The notes: generated by a model not told the origin, from the sequence alone. A stretch of DNA of 64,000 nucleotides from Paraburkholderia sp. PREW-6R (GCF_039621805.1 NZ_CP155075.1:558001-622000), one strand, 5' to 3'; shown: positions 35,193 to 44,665, counted from the first letter of the stretch. A program made the numbers and translations.

Positions 35193-35587
35193 GGCGATGC
35201 CGGCTGCGATCTCCTTGCCGAAGACCGGCCATTGAGCGTGGCCGGACGAAACGTTCGACACCCCAATTGGGTGGCGACTCCTACCGACGGCTCGCGACTC
35301 CGACGTTCCGCTGGCGGCTGGCTGCGCCGATCACGCGACCTCATCGGCCAAGCTGGTTAGCGCCCAACGCGACGGAGACCGGTAGCAGTCAGCTACCGTA
35401 CTGTTCGGCTCTTTCTCAGCCGTTCGCGGCCGTTGGCGCGCATTTCTTTACAAACTCAGTTGCAACGCGCCTGTGCGGTGGTAACGAAATTAGTTCACGT
35501 TGAATACGCGCCAGCGCCCTTATGCGCGTGTCAAGGAGACAAATGGTGCGTTGCACAACGGTAGTAACAAATTTGCTTGCGGGAGCG
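35193..35587. repeat. Right-end region of transposon 2 (direct repeat of 16497-16891)
   Basis: Same order of blocks as the transposon 1 right end, with many single substitutions. Putative transposase sites: TTACAAACTCAGTTGC (about 35449), GGTAACGAAATTAGTTC (about 35480) and GTAACAAATTTGCTTGC (about 35564), ending CTTGCGGGAGCG at 35587. It holds no gene. Similarity to 16497-16891 stops at both borders, which defines the right-end module. Confidence 0.75.
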
Positions 35588-35753
35588 AGGCGCGTGCGCA
35601 AAATGGTGCTGGTACCGCTGTCGGGCGCCGGTAGTACAACAAATCGACACCGCAACGGCGCATTGGCCAGAGGACCAAGGCGTCCTTGCCGGAGCCTCGC
35701 GGAATGCGATAGGGTGGCGGGCTTTCACAACAGCAGAAGGGGAAAGCTCAGCA

Positions 35754-36031
35754 TGAACAAACAGGAACTCATCGACGCGGTGGCCGGAACGACGGGACTG
35801 GCCAAGGGCAAGACCGCGGAAATCCTGGATGCGCTACTGGGGGCGGTGACCACAACGGTCGCGAAAGGCGAAGCCATCCAGCTGGTCGGGTTCGGCTCGT
35901 TTTCGACGGGCGCGCGTGCGGCGCGGGTCGGGCGAAATCCGTCGACCGGCGCGGAGATCCAGATCGCGGCGGCGAAGACGGTCAAGTTTTCAGCAGGCAA
36001 AGCATTTAAGGATGCTGTGAACGGGGCCTGA
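35754..36031 (+). CDS. HU-family DNA-binding protein
   Basis: A 92-residue nucleoid protein: MNKQELIDAVAGTTGLAKGK, then the GFGSFSTGARAARVGRNPST segment that contains the HU signature, ending FSAGKAFKDAVNGA. It binds and bends DNA. I chose the ATG at 35754 with Shine-Dalgarno GGGGAAAG; a longer frame back to 35522 reads through the transposon end and is not coding. Its position 166 bp beyond the right end of transposon 2 may or may not be meaningful. Confidence 0.9.
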
Positions 36032-36426
36032 GCACAACCTGCACCGCCGCCGTTTGATGCCGGCGCCGCTCGCTTTCGGGACTGCGAGGGAGCCTTTCCC
36101 CGTTGTTGCAATGAGTGACGCCAGGTAGGCCCCGACAGGTTTGAGATGTCGAGCAGTGTCTTGGTACGAGCTAACGCCTGGCTTTTAAGTCGACGGAGCC
36201 TGTACTGGCAAGAAAGCGGTCCTCTGCGGTTGCAGGGCGCCCCCTTGGACAAAAAACTGCGTCGCACAACGGTAGAGAAAAGATGCTTCCGCGAGCGACC
36301 GCTGCACCCGGGGAACGCTTCCTTGACTGAAGCGCTAGCGTGTCAAAATTAGCCTAATGCTTTCGGCCGAGGGGCGAGCGCCGCCAACAGAAACGGCTCA
36401 GCTAACACGCGTAATCGGGGGGTGAT
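36032..36426. other. Intergenic region after HU gene
   Basis: 395 bp with no convincing gene. A GCCGCCG/GCCGGCGCCGC segment just after the HU stop could be a terminator hairpin but has no U-run. A GGGGGG run near 36416-36422 is part of the Shine-Dalgarno of the next gene. Confidence 0.35.
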
Positions 36427-36909
36427 TTGGATTGGAATGTTGAATTCTGGTGGTTTCTGGTCAACGTCGTGGTGGCGGCAATGGGGCCATGGATCGCAAA
36501 CTTCGTCCTCTGGCGGCTTGACCACATAAGTGACCGGACGGCCGAGTGGCGGCAATGGGATGCCTACCGGGACGGACAGCTAGGGTTCGTAGCGGTCGGC
36601 TGGAGTGCCGCTGCGCTATATGACATCGCCACGCACCCCACGCTCTGGCCGAATCCGAATCCCGGGATCGTGCAGATGGGACTTATCATTGCGATCGTCG
36701 GCGGAGCCCTCTTTGCGGCAAAGGGGGCGCGCGATCCTGTAAGAGGCACACTCCCGGCGGCACCTCACGGCGTTTCGTTCGGGCGACGGTTGTGGGATCG
36801 GTTGATGTTCTATCAGGCGTTCACATTTACGCTCGGGTTCACTCTGCTATCATTGGTCTTAATGCTCGTTGAGCACGCGAACGTCGCGCTCAATGAAGCG
36901 CAAAAGTGA
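36427..36909 (+). CDS. Hypothetical membrane protein
   Basis: A 160-residue protein with three or four hydrophobic segments (FLVNVVVAAMGPWIANFVLW; MGLIIAIVGGALFAAKGA; FTFTLGFTLLSLVLMLVEHA). It begins with TTG at 36427 behind a GGGGGG-type Shine-Dalgarno. Not recognised. It is followed 10 bp later by a 48-residue membrane peptide gene, so the two are likely co-transcribed and end at the terminator at 37123. Confidence 0.6.
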   Translation: MDWNVEFWWFLVNVVVAAMGPWIANFVLWRLDHISDRTAEWRQWDAYRDGQLGFVAVGWSAAALYDIATHPTLWPNPNPGIVQMGLIIAIVGGALFAAKGARDPVRGTLPAAPHGVSFGRRLWDRLMFYQAFTFTLGFTLLSLVLMLVEHANVALNEAQK

Positions 36910-36919
36910 GGTGATTGAT

Positions 36920-37066
36920 ATGCGCCGTCAGAAAGGTAACGTCGAGCCGATCTTCGCGGTCGGAATAGCCCTGTTGCTGGCCGGTTTTATAGCAGCGGGC
37001 GTGAGCGTGGTACCTCAGATCGGCCCGCTCGTATCGCAACTAAGTCAGGCAGCCGCCAATCGGTAG
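36920..37066 (+). CDS. Small single-pass membrane protein
   Basis: A 48-residue protein, MRRQKGNVEPIFAVGIALLL then AGFIAAGVSVVPQIGPLVSQ, with one membrane helix. The ATG at 36920 follows the previous stop closely (10 bp) with GTGAGGTGATT as Shine-Dalgarno. Unknown function; it is too short for family recognition. Confidence 0.5.
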   Translation: MRRQKGNVEPIFAVGIALLLAGFIAAGVSVVPQIGPLVSQLSQAAANR

Positions 37067-37122
37067 GCTGGCAGCGATTCCGTGGCGCCGGGCGTACGGG
37101 ATTCCGACCTTGATTGCGTGAG

Positions 37123-37155
37123 AAGCGCCACTGACGTGGCGCTTTTTTCTTTTCT
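37123..37155 (+). terminator. Rho-independent terminator
   Basis: AAGCGCCAC (37123-37131) and GTGGCGCTT (37136-37144) form a 9-bp stem with a 4-nt loop, followed by a T-rich tract (TTTTTTCTTTTC). It ends the plus-strand transcript of the two membrane protein genes at 36427-37066. Confidence 0.85.
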
Positions 37156-37268
37156 ATGGCTTGGCGCCGGGCAGGGGCACTAGTGGCGTACCCATTCCTT
37201 CCTGACGGCACAACTCGGGTGTCCAACATACCACCGCCGCCATTCCACGAGTAGCTCATCTGTTCGCA

Positions 37269-38735
37269 ATGGCTCGATCAATCCATCCGACAACGGAACA
37301 GCAGGCGATTCTCGACGCCATACCGGCGGGCGGCAGGCTAAAGATAAAGGCATATGCCGGCGCGGGCAAGACTTCAACGCTTCGCCTGGTCGCCGATCGT
37401 CTGTCGCATCAGCGTGGCACCTATCTGGCCTTCAACCGCGAGATTGCCGAGCATGCGCGCCGCAGCTTCCCCGCGAACGTTTCGTCGGCGACCGTGCACT
37501 CGCTTGCCTACAGGTCCGTCGCGCCCGAGCTAGCGGCAAGGGTAGGGTATCCGGCCGAGCCGCCGCACGATCTTGCAGCCCGATTCGGACTGTCGGCGCT
37601 GGAGGTGCCACTTGTCACCGGCAAGGCGGTTGAGATCACGCCGTTCGAAATCGGCCGGATGATCGTCGACGGGTTAGGCCGGTTCTGCCGGTCGGCCGAC
37701 GAAATCCCGGCCGCCATTCACGTGCCCGTCGACGAAAAGATCGATCCGCGAGCCGCGGACTGGCTGCGCAACGGTCTTCTCCCCTATGTTTCCCGGCTAT
37801 GGGATGAGAGCAGGCAGCCGCGAGGCCACAGCGCCATCATTCCCGACGTCTATCTGAAGGTGTGGGCGCAGAGCGTCCCCCGCATTGACTCTGACTTTAT
37901 CCTGTTCGACGAGGCGCAGGACAGCGACGGCGTGATGCTGTGGCTCCTGAACCAGCAGACCCACGCACAGACCGTTTTCGTTGGCGACCCGTACCAGCAG
38001 ATCTACGAATGGCGCGGGGCCGTGAACGCGATGGCGCAGATCTCTGCACCGGAATACGCGCTGACGGAGTCGTTCCGTTTCGGCCCAGTTATCGCCACCC
38101 TCGCCAGCCGCCTGCTTGCCTTGCTGGGTGAGAGCACTCCGGTCCGCGGACAAAACGCGATCGGTTCAATAGGCGTCGATGACCCGTCGCTGGCTCCTCC
38201 CGTTGATGCGATCCTGTGCCGAAAAAACGTTTCGGCGATCTGGCATCTTGCGGCCGGCATCGAGGCAGGCCATAGGCCGTCAATCCGTAAGAGCTCCGCG
38301 GAGATCGTGGCTTACGCCGACGGTGCAGATGCGCTGCTCGACGGGCGCCGCGCTTACAAGCCAGCGGCATTCTCCCTGTTCGAGTCGTGGAAGGACGTAC
38401 AGTCTTTCGCGAGAAGCGCTGCCGGATCCGACCTGCTGCCAATCGTCAGGATCGTTGACGAGCTCGGAACCGACTATCTGCGAGCGCTATCGCAACGCGT
38501 GTCCTCAGAGGCCAACAGCGACTATGTGATCTCGACCGTGCACAGAGCGAAAGGTCTCGAATGGAAGCGCGTCAAAGTGGTCAACGACTTCCTCTTCAAG
38601 TACGTCGACGGCCGGCTGACGTTGGACGATGACGAACTACGACTGCTGTATGTAGCCTTTACGAGAGCGCGGCATCTGCTGGACGTCTCGGATTTGCGCG
38701 ACGATCTGCTGCGCCTGCTGGTGCCGGGCCGTTAA
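37269..38735 (+). CDS. UvrD/Rep-family superfamily 1 DNA helicase
   Basis: A 488-residue compact UvrD-like helicase. Walker A KAYAGAGKTSTLRL (about residues 27-40), the DEAQD Walker B (FILFDEAQDSDG), motif III VGDPYQQIYEWRGA, motif V ISTVHRAKGLEWKRV and motif VI LLYVAFTRARHLL are all intact. It is shorter than UvrD (about 720 residues) and lacks most of domain 2B. Such short UvrD-like proteins occur on islands, plasmids and near defence genes. No adjacent nuclease gene was seen. Confidence 0.88.
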   Translation: MARSIHPTTEQQAILDAIPAGGRLKIKAYAGAGKTSTLRLVADRLSHQRGTYLAFNREIAEHARRSFPANVSSATVHSLAYRSVAPELAARVGYPAEPPHDLAARFGLSALEVPLVTGKAVEITPFEIGRMIVDGLGRFCRSADEIPAAIHVPVDEKIDPRAADWLRNGLLPYVSRLWDESRQPRGHSAIIPDVYLKVWAQSVPRIDSDFILFDEAQDSDGVMLWLLNQQTHAQTVFVGDPYQQIYEWRGAVNAMAQISAPEYALTESFRFGPVIATLASRLLALLGESTPVRGQNAIGSIGVDDPSLAPPVDAILCRKNVSAIWHLAAGIEAGHRPSIRKSSAEIVAYADGADALLDGRRAYKPAAFSLFESWKDVQSFARSAAGSDLLPIVRIVDELGTDYLRALSQRVSSEANSDYVISTVHRAKGLEWKRVKVVNDFLFKYVDGRLTLDDDELRLLYVAFTRARHLLDVSDLRDDLLRLLVPGR

Positions 38736-38766
38736 TTTCTGTTTTCGCCTTCGACCGGCGCGCGGC

Positions 38767-38952
38767 CTAGAGCCTTTTGGCCTTGTGTATCTGCTCGATA
38801 TCCAGCGGGTCGTCTGGATCAAGGCGGGGCAGGGCGCGAAGTTCGTTGCGCTCGTGGCAGACCGGGCAGGTGAAATAGAAGCCGTCGTCGTCAATCTGCG
38901 GTTCCGCAACTTCCAGCGTCACGAGCAACTTGCAGCCATCACATATCCACAT
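38767..38952 (-). CDS. Small zinc-ribbon protein
   Basis: A 61-residue protein: MWICDGCKLLVTLEVAEPQI, then FYFTCPVCHERNELRAL. The two CxxC pairs form a zinc ribbon. The ATG at 38952 has a GGAGG Shine-Dalgarno 6 bp upstream. It is convergent with the helicase gene. Function unknown. Confidence 0.7.
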   Translation of the reverse strand: MWICDGCKLLVTLEVAEPQIDDDGFYFTCPVCHERNELRALPRLDPDDPLDIEQIHKAKRL

Positions 38953-39196
38953 AGTGAACCTCCACGGCGATTGCGCTAACGCCGTTAGGCTACGATAGGC
39001 GCTTGCTTGTGGGCTGTAGGTCGAGGAGGCCGAGCGGCGACCGCCCGGCATGGCGGTAGCCTCCCGCGGCGCGGCAGCTATTCGGAGCGTGACGCGAGTG
39101 CCATCTTTTCGCTGGCCGTCGCACGCGTGGCTCGGTATCGGAAGCAATACGGCATTCCTCAGCAGGCATGCAGTCCCCTCAGACGCTGAACTAATA

Positions 39197-39841
39197 TTAA
39201 TGTAAGTTTTGCGCCCTCCGGACTCGCAGGTCGCGTACGAAAAGTCGTCGGGCGCGACGCAACCGTGTATCGAACCCGTGTTCGATGCTGCGCTGGAAGA
39301 GGAAGCGAATAAAGGCTGGGAAGACGCAGATTCCCCACATTATCGCTACGCTAAAAAGCGTTAGTAAGTAGGCTGCCTGGCCTTGAAACAGTAGATAAAA
39401 GCAGACGCCGACGATGGTCGACGTAATCGATGCACCGACCTTGATGCACGTTAAATCCAGAAGGAAAATAAACGAGAGGACGCCGGCTGGCGAAGTGATG
39501 CGCTTATCGCGAGACCACTGGGCTCGGAGAACGCTCAGCCTGAGTGGCTGGATCATGATCTTGGCGCAGACCTTTTGAAGGGCTCTCGTACGTATGCCCA
39601 GCGATAGAACACACGCGATGAGGGCAGGCGACAGTGCCACGAACAGCACTGTGACGGCAACACTGACTTCGAGAGATTCGGATACTGCAGCGTCATTCAG
39701 GCGATATAGAATGCGGAGGGGATAATGCTGCTTTCCGAATCCATTAAGAAGCAACAACATAGAGGATCCGAGCGCCGACGCGCACAGGAAAGCGAGTGTT
39801 TTCCAAGAGGGAATCCACCAGCGCGCCATACGATTGGCCAT
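39197..39841 (-). CDS. Hypothetical multi-pass membrane protein
   Basis: A 214-residue protein with about four to five hydrophobic segments (TLAFLCASALGSSMLLLLNG; VSVAVTVLFVALSPALIACV; AGVLSFIFLLDLTCIKVGAS; YLLTLFSVAIMWGICVFPAF) and a highly basic C-terminus (DTRLRRARRLFVRDLRVRRA). I chose the ATG at 39841 with AGGAG Shine-Dalgarno. No family recognised. Confidence 0.65.
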   Translation of the reverse strand: MANRMARWWIPSWKTLAFLCASALGSSMLLLLNGFGKQHYPLRILYRLNDAAVSESLEVSVAVTVLFVALSPALIACVLSLGIRTRALQKVCAKIMIQPLRLSVLRAQWSRDKRITSPAGVLSFIFLLDLTCIKVGASITSTIVGVCFYLLFQGQAAYLLTLFSVAIMWGICVFPAFIRFLFQRSIEHGFDTRLRRARRLFVRDLRVRRAQNLH

Positions 39842-40683
39842 ATTTTCTCCTGTTTCGGGCCGCCCAAATCTTGTAGCGCGTCGAAGTGCGCGGCTGCCCA
39901 AGGTATGTATATCGTCCGACTCAATTTGCGGGCTATCGCTGAGCTCGTGACGCTCATTTCGATCGTGGCTTGCGGTGCGCCGAGTGATGGCTGATTCGAA
40001 CAATCACCGAATTGACTAAAGCGATCAGCATGCCCAGAGCAAGAGGAGCCAGCAGGAAGCGCAAGAGCCAAAGCTGTTCCGTGTGGCCCAAGCCATAATG
40101 TTCAGCAAGAGCGCAACACGTATAACGGCAAAGGCGGAAAATGCTTGAGCAAGCCGAGATCGGCGAACCCCGAAAAACGTAGGAAACCTATATACGTTTC
40201 ATTCAATTGAACTGATGTAGTAGCTTTACAGAAACGTCGTGTTCTGGTCTCGGTATGCTTGCCGGTTCCCTGCGGGACTATGGAGCCCGCCATGCATGCA
40301 ACTGCACTGGCGACATTGAACATGCGCGAACCCGACCGTCTGAAGGTCATCCAGGCCGTTGTCGACATGGGCGTCAAGCCCGGGCGCGCGGTCGAACGGT
40401 TGGGCTTGACCGTACGTCAGGTTGAGCGCCTGGTGATCGCTACCAGCAATCCGGTGCAGCGGGACTGGCCTCGCGCAGACGTGGCCGTTCCGGCAACCGG
40501 AGGCTGGACGGAGGACTGGCCCAGCGGGACGTTACGGAGAGGTTCATCCGCCGGTTGTGCTTGTCCGATGCTTCCGGTCACAACCCATAGCCAACGCGCG
40601 GCGCGCGATCACTATCTGCGGCATGCAGCATGAATAGAACGACGTTTCACATGGGATACGACCTACGAATCCCCGATGCCTTC
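39842..40683. other. Gene-poor stretch with one IS fragment
   Basis: 842 bp. Apart from the transposase N-terminal fragment at 40292-40450, no gene could be supported. Plus-strand and minus-strand frames here lack domains and Shine-Dalgarno sites. Confidence 0.4.
40292..40450 (+). mobile_element. ISNCY/IS1202-type transposase N-terminal fragment
   Basis: The sequence encodes MHATALATLNMREPDRLKVI, then QAVVDMGVKPGRAVERLGLT and VRQVERLV, the conserved N-terminal helix-turn-helix of ISNCY-group transposases. Similarity stops after about 50 residues and the frame continues with unrelated sequence. No catalytic domain, no matching end: a decayed remnant. Confidence 0.7.
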
Positions 40684-42243
40684 TCAGTGCGCCGCCGAGG
40701 CGGCGTCACTGGTACCGCCGACCTTTCCTGGCTTCGTAATCCAGATCAGCGGGATGATGATAATCATGATGATCGCCCCTCCGTAGAACACGTCATTCAG
40801 CCCTAGCATGGCTGACTGGGCTTGTACTACATGATCGAACAGCGCATACGACGCGTTGGTGCCAAGCCCAAGCAGAGAATGGTAAGCATCCATCTGTTGG
40901 TTGAATTGCGGATTGGTGAGGTTGGACTGCTGCGTAAGGATCTCATGATGCATGATGGTGCGGTCGTTCCACAGTACGCCAGCAAGCGACGTGCCGATGC
41001 CGCCGAAGAACATGCGGGCGAACGTCGACAGGCCTGCCGCAGCCGGCACCTTTTCCGGCGGCTGTCCCGACAAGATGATCACGGTGAGAGGCGCGAAAAA
41101 GAGCGCCATTGGGATGCCTTGCAATAGGGTCGGCAGTATGATGAAGCCCTCGCTCAGATCGGTATAGAAGAAGCTGCGCATGTAGTAGACGATCGCAAAG
41201 CCGATGAACGCGAAAGTGCCGATGATGCGAGCATCTGAGCGCGGCAGGATCTTGCCCATGATGGGTGCGCCGATCACCGCGAAGATGCCGAGCGGCGCAG
41301 TTGCGAGGCCGGCATCCACCGCGCGGTAGCCAAGGTACTCCTGCATCCACTGCGGCAACAACACTAGCGTGCCGAAGAAAATTGCGTATGCGACGGCGAT
41401 CGACACCGTGCCGCCCAGGAAGTTGCGCTGCCTGAAAAGCGTCAGGTCAACAACCGGATTCTTCTCAGTCAGCTCCCAGACGATAAAAAACGCGAGCCCC
41501 ACCACCGCGATAAGGGTGAGTACGACGATTGTGTTCGACGAAAACCAGTCAAGATCCTTGCCCTTATCGAGCATCACCTGCAGCGAGGCGACCCAAACAA
41601 TCAGCAGCGCGAGGCCGACAATATCGATGGGAATCGCCTTCGTGGGCGTATCGCGGCGCCGGTACAGCATCCAGACCATCGCCGCCGCGAAAAGTCCGAC
41701 CGGAATGTTCACGTAGAAGATCCACGACCAGCTATAGCTGTCGGTTACCCAGCCCCCGAGCGCGGGCCCGACGATCGGTCCGGTCACGACAATCATCGAG
41801 AAGATCGAGAGCGCCAGCGATGACTTCTCCTTGGGCCACGAACTAAGCAGCAGCGCCTGGGACATTGGAATCAAAGGGCCGGCCACGGCCCCCTGAAATA
41901 CGCGCGCTGCCAGCAGGATTGGCAGCGACGGTGCGATGCCGCATAGCCAGGAGGCGAGCGTAAACAGCAAGATCGAACCGACGAACAGACGAACCTGCCC
42001 CAGACGCTGCGTAAGCCAGCCCGTCAGCGGTATTGCGACAGAGTTCGCCGCCGCAAACACAGTGATGACCCAGGTGCCCTCATCGACCGATACGCCCACG
42101 TTGCCGGAGATGGTCGGGATCGCGACGTTGGCGATCGACGAGTCGAGTACGGTCATGAACCCAGCCAGGCCCACACTCAGCGAGCCTAGCGCTAGCGTCG
42201 CCCCGGTAAGCGGGGGATGTTGAGGTTGGGCAGGAGTCGACAT
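40684..42243 (-). CDS. DHA2-family MFS multidrug efflux transporter (EmrB/QacA-like)
   Basis: A 519-residue inner-membrane protein with about 14 transmembrane segments. It begins LTGATLALGSLSVGLAGFMT with the DHA2 motif VLDSSIANVAIPTI, and has the antiporter motif GPIVGPALGGWVTDSYSWSW. It exports toxic organics with a proton gradient. It is the last gene of a run of minus-strand genes headed by an AraC regulator, so it is probably co-regulated with oxidoreductases that handle the same toxic compound. Confidence 0.9.
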   Translation of the reverse strand: MSTPAQPQHPPLTGATLALGSLSVGLAGFMTVLDSSIANVAIPTISGNVGVSVDEGTWVITVFAAANSVAIPLTGWLTQRLGQVRLFVGSILLFTLASWLCGIAPSLPILLAARVFQGAVAGPLIPMSQALLLSSWPKEKSSLALSIFSMIVVTGPIVGPALGGWVTDSYSWSWIFYVNIPVGLFAAAMVWMLYRRRDTPTKAIPIDIVGLALLIVWVASLQVMLDKGKDLDWFSSNTIVVLTLIAVVGLAFFIVWELTEKNPVVDLTLFRQRNFLGGTVSIAVAYAIFFGTLVLLPQWMQEYLGYRAVDAGLATAPLGIFAVIGAPIMGKILPRSDARIIGTFAFIGFAIVYYMRSFFYTDLSEGFIILPTLLQGIPMALFFAPLTVIILSGQPPEKVPAAAGLSTFARMFFGGIGTSLAGVLWNDRTIMHHEILTQQSNLTNPQFNQQMDAYHSLLGLGTNASYALFDHVVQAQSAMLGLNDVFYGGAIIMIIIIPLIWITKPGKVGGTSDAASAAH

Positions 42244-42566
42244 AATGGCGGACGCTCATTCGTTGATGACGATGATTCCGGCGATGAAGACATTCGCATC
42301 GCCGATATCCTGTGAAAAATTGCAGTCTGTTGGTTGACGTCCGCGTTGCAACGACTCAGGCGGTCACCGCTGAGACCGTTCGTTCACGTTCACGTTCACC
42401 AAAGGCCCACGTGTAGCGGCCTCTATTGCAGTCGGGTCGGTGCAATGGCACCGTTTCACCGGTCCGACGTAACGAGCGCCCAGGTCATAGAAATCGATCG
42501 TCGATGTCAGCTGCGCTTTGCGTTCCCAATCCGGGGGCGTGACTGCTGCCGTATATAACTGGCTTG
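42244..42566. other. Gap between efflux and NmrA-like genes
   Basis: 323 bp without a gene. It contains a tandem of the hexamer GTTCAC (GTTCACGTTCACGTTCACC near 42380-42398) and a short stem (GATGAAGACATTCGCATCGCC region). It may contain a promoter for the efflux gene. Confidence 0.35.
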
Positions 42567-43451
42567 CTAGTCGTCGAATACTGCAGCATGTTTTCGGATG
42601 TAGGTTTCGACGGTTATCGGTGGTTCACCGGTTATATCGGCGACGACATCATTGGTCCCAGCGAAAACACCGTTCTGGTAGTCAAGCGCGACGGATAAAA
42701 GATGCTGCGCGAAGGTGTCGCTGAATCTGCTATCGCCATCGAGACGTTTTCTAAAAAGCTCAAGGTCAATTGGCTCATATTTCACATCGCGGCCCAGCAC
42801 GCGTGCCATCGCGGCAGCAATTTCGTGGTGGTTCATTTCGACCGGTCCATAGAGCGGATAGACCATACCCGCATGGGCGCCAGGCTCCCTCAGAATGGCC
42901 GCGATGACCCGTCCCTGGTCTTCAGCCGCGATAGGCGCATGACGGCCTTCGCCAAATGGGAGCCGGAGCACGCCATCTTCCTTGACGCTGGCAACTTGCC
43001 CTGGATATGTCAGCCATTGAGCAAAAAACGTTGGACGGATATGCGTCACCGGGGTCCTGAAGCCGTTAAGGACACGCTCCGAAATCCAGTGATCGCGAGC
43101 AGCACGACTTTTTGCCATCCGTCGGGCGGAAATTTGCGACATGTTCACGATGGCGGTCAGGTCGGCCTCTTCGGCGGCCTGCGCAAAATAAGCGCTTGCC
43201 TGAATACCGTCTGCTTCGATTGGAAACACAAAGTACGCAGAAAAAACTCCATGTAGAGCGCCCGCCACGTCGTCGAGGTCGCCAAGGTCACCGATGATGA
43301 CCTCGACTCCTTGTGATCTGAGGCGCTCGCTCTTTTCGCTTTCCTTGCGCACCAGCGTTCGCACTTTTTCGCGTGTGCGTAGAAGTGCGTCAGCCGTGGC
43401 ACCGCCTGTATCGCCAGTTGCACCTGCGACGAAAAAGATCTGGTCAACCAT
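42567..43451 (-). CDS. NmrA/HSCARG-like NAD(P)-binding protein
   Basis: A 294-residue atypical SDR: MVDQIFFVAGATGDTGGATA (glycine-rich Rossmann motif), LVRKESEKSERLRSQGVEVI, VSQISARR-type strand, and LRLPFGEGRHAPIAAEDQGR typical of NmrA-family oxidoreductases. The ATG at 43451 fits the family start; the frame is open to 43496. Part of the detoxification cluster. Confidence 0.85.
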   Translation of the reverse strand: MVDQIFFVAGATGDTGGATADALLRTREKVRTLVRKESEKSERLRSQGVEVIIGDLGDLDDVAGALHGVFSAYFVFPIEADGIQASAYFAQAAEEADLTAIVNMSQISARRMAKSRAARDHWISERVLNGFRTPVTHIRPTFFAQWLTYPGQVASVKEDGVLRLPFGEGRHAPIAAEDQGRVIAAILREPGAHAGMVYPLYGPVEMNHHEIAAAMARVLGRDVKYEPIDLELFRKRLDGDSRFSDTFAQHLLSVALDYQNGVFAGTNDVVADITGEPPITVETYIRKHAAVFDD

Positions 43452-43779
43452 TTCAGGTACCCTCACATGTCGAGACGGATTGGCAGCACCGTCCATTCAC
43501 GGAATGGATGAAATCTCTCATCCTATGGCTCGCCCGCGAGACGCAACGCAGCGAGAAGGTTTGTACGCTTGCAGCCAGCGCGCCCGAGGCGCAAGGCGGC
43601 CGCTCGCGGAATCGTTGTATCCGTTCGTTTCTCGCGCGCGAGGTCGTTGCATCTGGCGGCCTGTTCGCGCCAGTTGCGTATGATGCTTGAGAGCCCACGA
43701 TACTGTTCATGGTCATGGCTGGCTGCGCGCAGGCGCCACCACCTGAAACTTCGCAGATAGCAGCGGCACGATTATTTGC
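43452..43779. other. Intergenic gap
   Basis: 328 bp. No gene could be supported on either strand; short frames are shadows. No clear terminator. Probably contains the untranslated region between the SDR and NmrA-like genes. Confidence 0.35.
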
Positions 43780-44592
43780 TCAAGACTGGATTCCAAACGC
43801 CCGCCTCAAGCTTTTGTCGACCTGCCCGAACGGCGCAAAGCGTCGCAAGAAACTGAGCAACCTCGCCCTGCCGTCCGCGGGCTGTCTGAGCCGATACGTG
43901 CCGCGAATTATCGAAACGATTTTTCCCGCTACGTCCTCGGGCGGAGGCCCGTCATTGATCTGCTGTCGTACGGCGTTCACGGATTGGGCGCAAGCGATGG
44001 CGTAATCTTCGATCACGGCCTGTGTCCGCGTTGCATTTATATCCAGATTCGTTCGACTGAAGCTTGGCTCAACGAGCACGACTCGCACGCCAAACGCCCG
44101 TACCTCGTGATCGAGCGACTCCGAGAGACCCTCCAAAGCGTGCTTGCTGCTTGCGTACAGACCCATGTAAGGAGCAGGCAGGAAGCCGAGTACCGAACTG
44201 ATATTAAGGACGAGGCCGCTTCGATTTTCACGCATGGACGGCAAGACGGCCCTCATGACACGCAGCACACCGAACAAATTTACATCGAACAGTGCCGCCG
44301 CCTCGGTATCGCTGGTGGCTTCGACTGGCCCAACCAGCGAAACGCCGGCGTTGTTAATCACAATGTCGATTCGTCCGGCTTTTTTTATCACCTGGCTCAC
44401 GGCGGCCACGACAGATGCATCGTCTCGTACGTCCATCCCGACGTACTCCACGCCGGGCGCCGTTGCCGCCGCTTCGGGTCTGCGAACGCCGCCAAATACG
44501 CGGTAGCCAGCGCCCGCCAGCGTTCGTGCGGTCGCGCCACCGATACCGGAGGATGCCCCTGTAATCAATACCACTGCACTTTCATCTTTCAT
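43780..44592 (-). CDS. Short-chain dehydrogenase/reductase (classical SDR)
   Basis: A 270-residue oxidoreductase: cofactor motif VVLITGASSGIGGATARTLA, structural motif IVINNAGVSLVGPVE, active-site YASSKHALEGLSESL (YxxxK) with a Ser upstream (LNISSVLG). Shine-Dalgarno GGAGAG before ATG 44592. NAD(P)(H)-dependent reduction or oxidation of an unknown carbonyl or alcohol; sits in the AraC-linked cluster. Confidence 0.9.
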   Translation of the reverse strand: MKDESAVVLITGASSGIGGATARTLAGAGYRVFGGVRRPEAAATAPGVEYVGMDVRDDASVVAAVSQVIKKAGRIDIVINNAGVSLVGPVEATSDTEAAALFDVNLFGVLRVMRAVLPSMRENRSGLVLNISSVLGFLPAPYMGLYASSKHALEGLSESLDHEVRAFGVRVVLVEPSFSRTNLDINATRTQAVIEDYAIACAQSVNAVRQQINDGPPPEDVAGKIVSIIRGTYRLRQPADGRARLLSFLRRFAPFGQVDKSLRRAFGIQS

Positions 44593-44665
44593 ATTCTCTC
44601 CAGTACGTCTCAGGGCAGCTCAGACCTTTGCTTTGCTCTCCGCTCGCTGCAAACAGCCAAAGAGG

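Larger units (their letters stand above)
16901..35587. mobile_element. Transposon 2: tni-deleted relative of transposon 1 carrying a biosynthetic cluster
   Basis: The left terminus CGCTCACACAAGTAATTCTG at 16901 is followed by a region homologous to the transposon 1 left end and the tniQ 3' end (16901-17190). The right terminus, ending CTTGCGGGAGCG at 35587, is homologous to the transposon 1 right end. Between them tniA, tniB and most of tniQ are missing. The 18.7-kb interior holds regulator/oxidoreductase genes, the biosynthetic cluster, unknown envelope proteins and degraded IS elements. With matching ends it could be non-autonomous and mobilised by transposon 1. Confidence 0.65.

Noticed and set aside
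35588..35753. 3' half of ridA after the right end of transposon 2
   Set aside because: Translated in all frames, this flank does not resemble the RidA C-terminal region.
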